This document shows positions 62,420-64,000 of a stretch of 64,000 bases of DNA, one piece after another (positions within the stretch are counted from its first letter, which is position 1; every line of letters begins with the position of its first letter). The DNA lies in assembly GCA_014075275.1 (NCBI GenBank), contig CP046179.1:2117932-2181931 (forward strand), read 5' to 3'. A model generated the notes under the pieces. It saw only the letters and a program-made list of their open reading frames with translations. It had not been told where the DNA came from and did not search any database. Origin of the DNA: Boseongicola sp. Lineage in GTDB: Bacteria; Pseudomonadota; Alphaproteobacteria; Rhodobacterales; Rhodobacteraceae. The position numbers and the translations under genes are program-made.

Positions 62420-64000
62420 GTCTGCTGGATATCAAAGGACTTTCGCTTTCAATCTACGGCACATCGATTTTGCAGGATGTATCGCTGTCGCTGGAGTCTG
62501 GGCAAACGCTTGGTGTCATTGGTGAAAGTGGTTCCGGCAAGTCCATGACCGCGTTTTCGATCCTGCAGCTGCTTCCACGCGGGGCTGCGTCGTCGGGTAG
62601 TGTTGAGCTGAACGGCTTCGACATGCTGAGCGCCAGCGAAAGCGAACTTTGTGCGATCCGGGGTGACGACGTTTCCATCGTATTTCAAGAACCTATGACT
62701 GCGCTTAATCCGTTGAAAACAATTGGAGATCAAGTTTCCGAAGCCATTCTTATTCACCGCCGCGACGTTGGAAAATCCGAAGCTATCGAGCGCGCTCGCA
62801 TAGTATTGGATCGCTGCGAGCTACCTGCCGAACGGTTTCCCTTGTCATCGTATCCACATGAATTGTCAGGCGGTCAAAGACAGCGTGTCGTGATCGCTCA
62901 GGCAATCGCCCTTCAACCCAAACTGCTTATCGCAGACGAGCCGACGACGGCGCTTGATGTGACGACCCAGGCCGAGATCTTGCGCCTGCTGAAACGTCTG
63001 GTGGATGAAGATGATATGGGGTTGATGTTGATCAGCCATGACCTGGCGGTTGTCGCGGATGTTGCTGACCACATTGCCATTATGAAAGATGGCGAAGTTG
63101 TCGAAACAGGTGCCGCCGACACCTTGTTCGAGACGATGCGGCATCCCTACACTAAGGCATTGTATTTCGCCTCGAAACATCAGCCGGACAAGAGCGCCTC
63201 TCCTGATGAGACGCCGATCTTGTCGGTTCGGAACGTGGTTCGGAATTATCGGTTGCCTCGAAAGTCGCTGTTCGGTTCGATTGAACACTTCCGCGCCGTA
63301 GACAACGTCAGCTTTGATGTCCGCCGAAATGAATGCCTTGGGCTGGTTGGGGAAAGCGGATGTGGAAAGTCCACTTTGACCCGTGCGATTTTAGGTTTGG
63401 AGCCGTTGCAGGGCGGGGAAATATTGTTGGGCGGCAAGTCGGTCTTTGCGGGATCAAAACCGGATCGCGCTTTGCGTCGCCGCATGCAAGTGGTGTTCCA
63501 GGATCCTTATGGTTCTTTCAATCCTCGCCATCGCGTCGATCGCTTGATTACCGAACCTTTTCACTTGCTTGATGAGCAACCATCGCCGGAAGAACGAACC
63601 GACAAAATCGCCGAAACCTTGAAGGAAGTTGGTCTTAGGGCCGACGATCAGTTCAAATACATCCACGAGTTTTCGGGGGGGCAAAGACAGCGCCTAGCCA
63701 TCGCGCGGGCGTTGATCATACGGCCTGATCTCATCCTGTTGGACGAGGTTGTCTCGGCGCTGGATGTCTCAATCCGTGCCCAAATTTTGGATCTGTTGGC
63801 CGAATTGGCCGCAAGCCACGGGCTTACGTATCTGTTTATTTCTCATGACTTGTCAGTCGTTCAATCGATCTCGGATCGGGTGATGGTCATGAAGGCAGGA
63901 AAGATAGTCGAGCAAGGTTTGACCAGCGACGTATTTCATGATCCGCAACACAACTATACAAAGTCATTACTGGCCGCCGCCCCGAAGCTGCCGGAGATCT
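62416..64000 (+). CDS. ABC transporter fused ATP-binding protein (DppD-DppF type, partial)
   Basis: About 528 codons read from the ATG overlapping the permease stop, running off the right edge. Two complete ATPase cassettes in one chain: the first with Walker A GESGSGKSM, LSGGQRQRV and LIADEPTTALD, the second with GESGCGKST, FSGGQRQRL and ILLDEVVSALD. In the second Walker B, Pro of the usual DEP is Val. It powers the Dpp-type importer from the cytoplasm. Confidence 0.92.
   Translation, partial: MSLLDIKGLSLSIYGTSILQDVSLSLESGQTLGVIGESGSGKSMTAFSILQLLPRGAASSGSVELNGFDMLSASESELCAIRGDDVSIVFQEPMTALNPLKTIGDQVSEAILIHRRDVGKSEAIERARIVLDRCELPAERFPLSSYPHELSGGQRQRVVIAQAIALQPKLLIADEPTTALDVTTQAEILRLLKRLVDEDDMGLMLISHDLAVVADVADHIAIMKDGEVVETGAADTLFETMRHPYTKALYFASKHQPDKSASPDETPILSVRNVVRNYRLPRKSLFGSIEHFRAVDNVSFDVRRNECLGLVGESGCGKSTLTRAILGLEPLQGGEILLGGKSVFAGSKPDRALRRRMQVVFQDPYGSFNPRHRVDRLITEPFHLLDEQPSPEERTDKIAETLKEVGLRADDQFKYIHEFSGGQRQRLAIARALIIRPDLILLDEVVSALDVSIRAQILDLLAELAASHGLTYLFISHDLSVVQSISDRVMVMKAGKIVEQGLTSDVFHDPQHNYTKSLLAAAPKLPEI

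Overview
The window looks like chromosomal DNA of a marine alphaproteobacterium of the Rhodobacteraceae (Roseobacter group). The inference rests on the gene families and their order: TRAP and NMT1-type ABC transporters, a VPLPA-type C-terminal sorting signal, the Anbu proteasome-like peptidase, a tandem glycine riboswitch before gcvTHP, and many ATGA or TAATG coupled genes. No rRNA or tRNA gene, transposase, integrase, CRISPR array or phage gene was seen.

Layout. 1-2.4 kb (minus): partial PBP4-type D-Ala-D-Ala carboxypeptidase, nadD, a YedK/HMCES-like protein lacking its usual Cys2, and a RidA protein. 2.6-10.2 kb (plus): a compact operon with an NMT1-type ABC importer, a cytosine-deaminase-like amidohydrolase, an FAD-linked oxidoreductase, two coupled flavodoxin-fold reductases and a creatininase-family amidohydrolase. 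It reads as uptake and breakdown of an unidentified, probably nitrogen-heterocyclic compound. 10.2-13.7 kb: a small membrane protein, an ArsR/SRPBCC pair, an orphan DNA methyltransferase whose start codon lies in a perfect hairpin, and a divergent MerR/zinc-ribbon pair. 13.8-18.4 kb (minus): the glycine cleavage genes gcvT-gcvH-gcvP behind a two-aptamer glycine riboswitch.

18.5-27.4 kb: gamma-glutamylcyclotransferase-like protein, MATE exporter, gltX, a zincin, an exported metallo-beta-lactamase-fold hydrolase, a PfkB kinase, a BaiN-like flavoprotein gene split by one in-frame TAA, and glutamine-dependent NAD synthetase. 27.5-31.1 kb: an exported MORN-repeat solenoid (18 perfect 23-residue repeats, apparently a duplicated block of nine), then a leucine-rich leader peptide, a cupin and leuA. 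31.2-37.7 kb: DUF1203 protein, OmpA lipoprotein, Anbu peptidase, alpha/beta hydrolase, SCP2 protein, TPR protein, and an intact VPLPA-CTERM protein beside a decayed relative in AT-rich DNA. 37.8-41.6 kb (minus): iolB, iolD and a LacI-type regulator broken by a one-base frameshift, with a perfect 16-bp palindrome between regulator and iolD. 41.7-47 kb: winged-helix/TPR regulator divergent from an unknown secreted protein, an acyl-CoA dehydrogenase, and a Rieske/glutamate-synthase-domain fusion. 47-51.4 kb (minus): a giant PA14/RTX/LamG surface protein interrupted by one in-frame TAA. 51.8-64 kb: GMC oxidoreductase, TRAP transporter (DctP, hairpin, DctQ, DctM), IclR regulator, M20 deacylase and a Dpp-type ABC transporter running off the end.

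Several otherwise well-preserved genes carry a single lesion (BaiN-like, LacI, RTX protein, possibly ArsR). Either this strain is losing accessory functions or the sequence has residual errors; reads would decide. Other points for a second look are a family of three 11-bp-period arrays at gene ends, a two-copy structured intergenic element, and a 13-bp identical motif upstream of both surface-protein genes.
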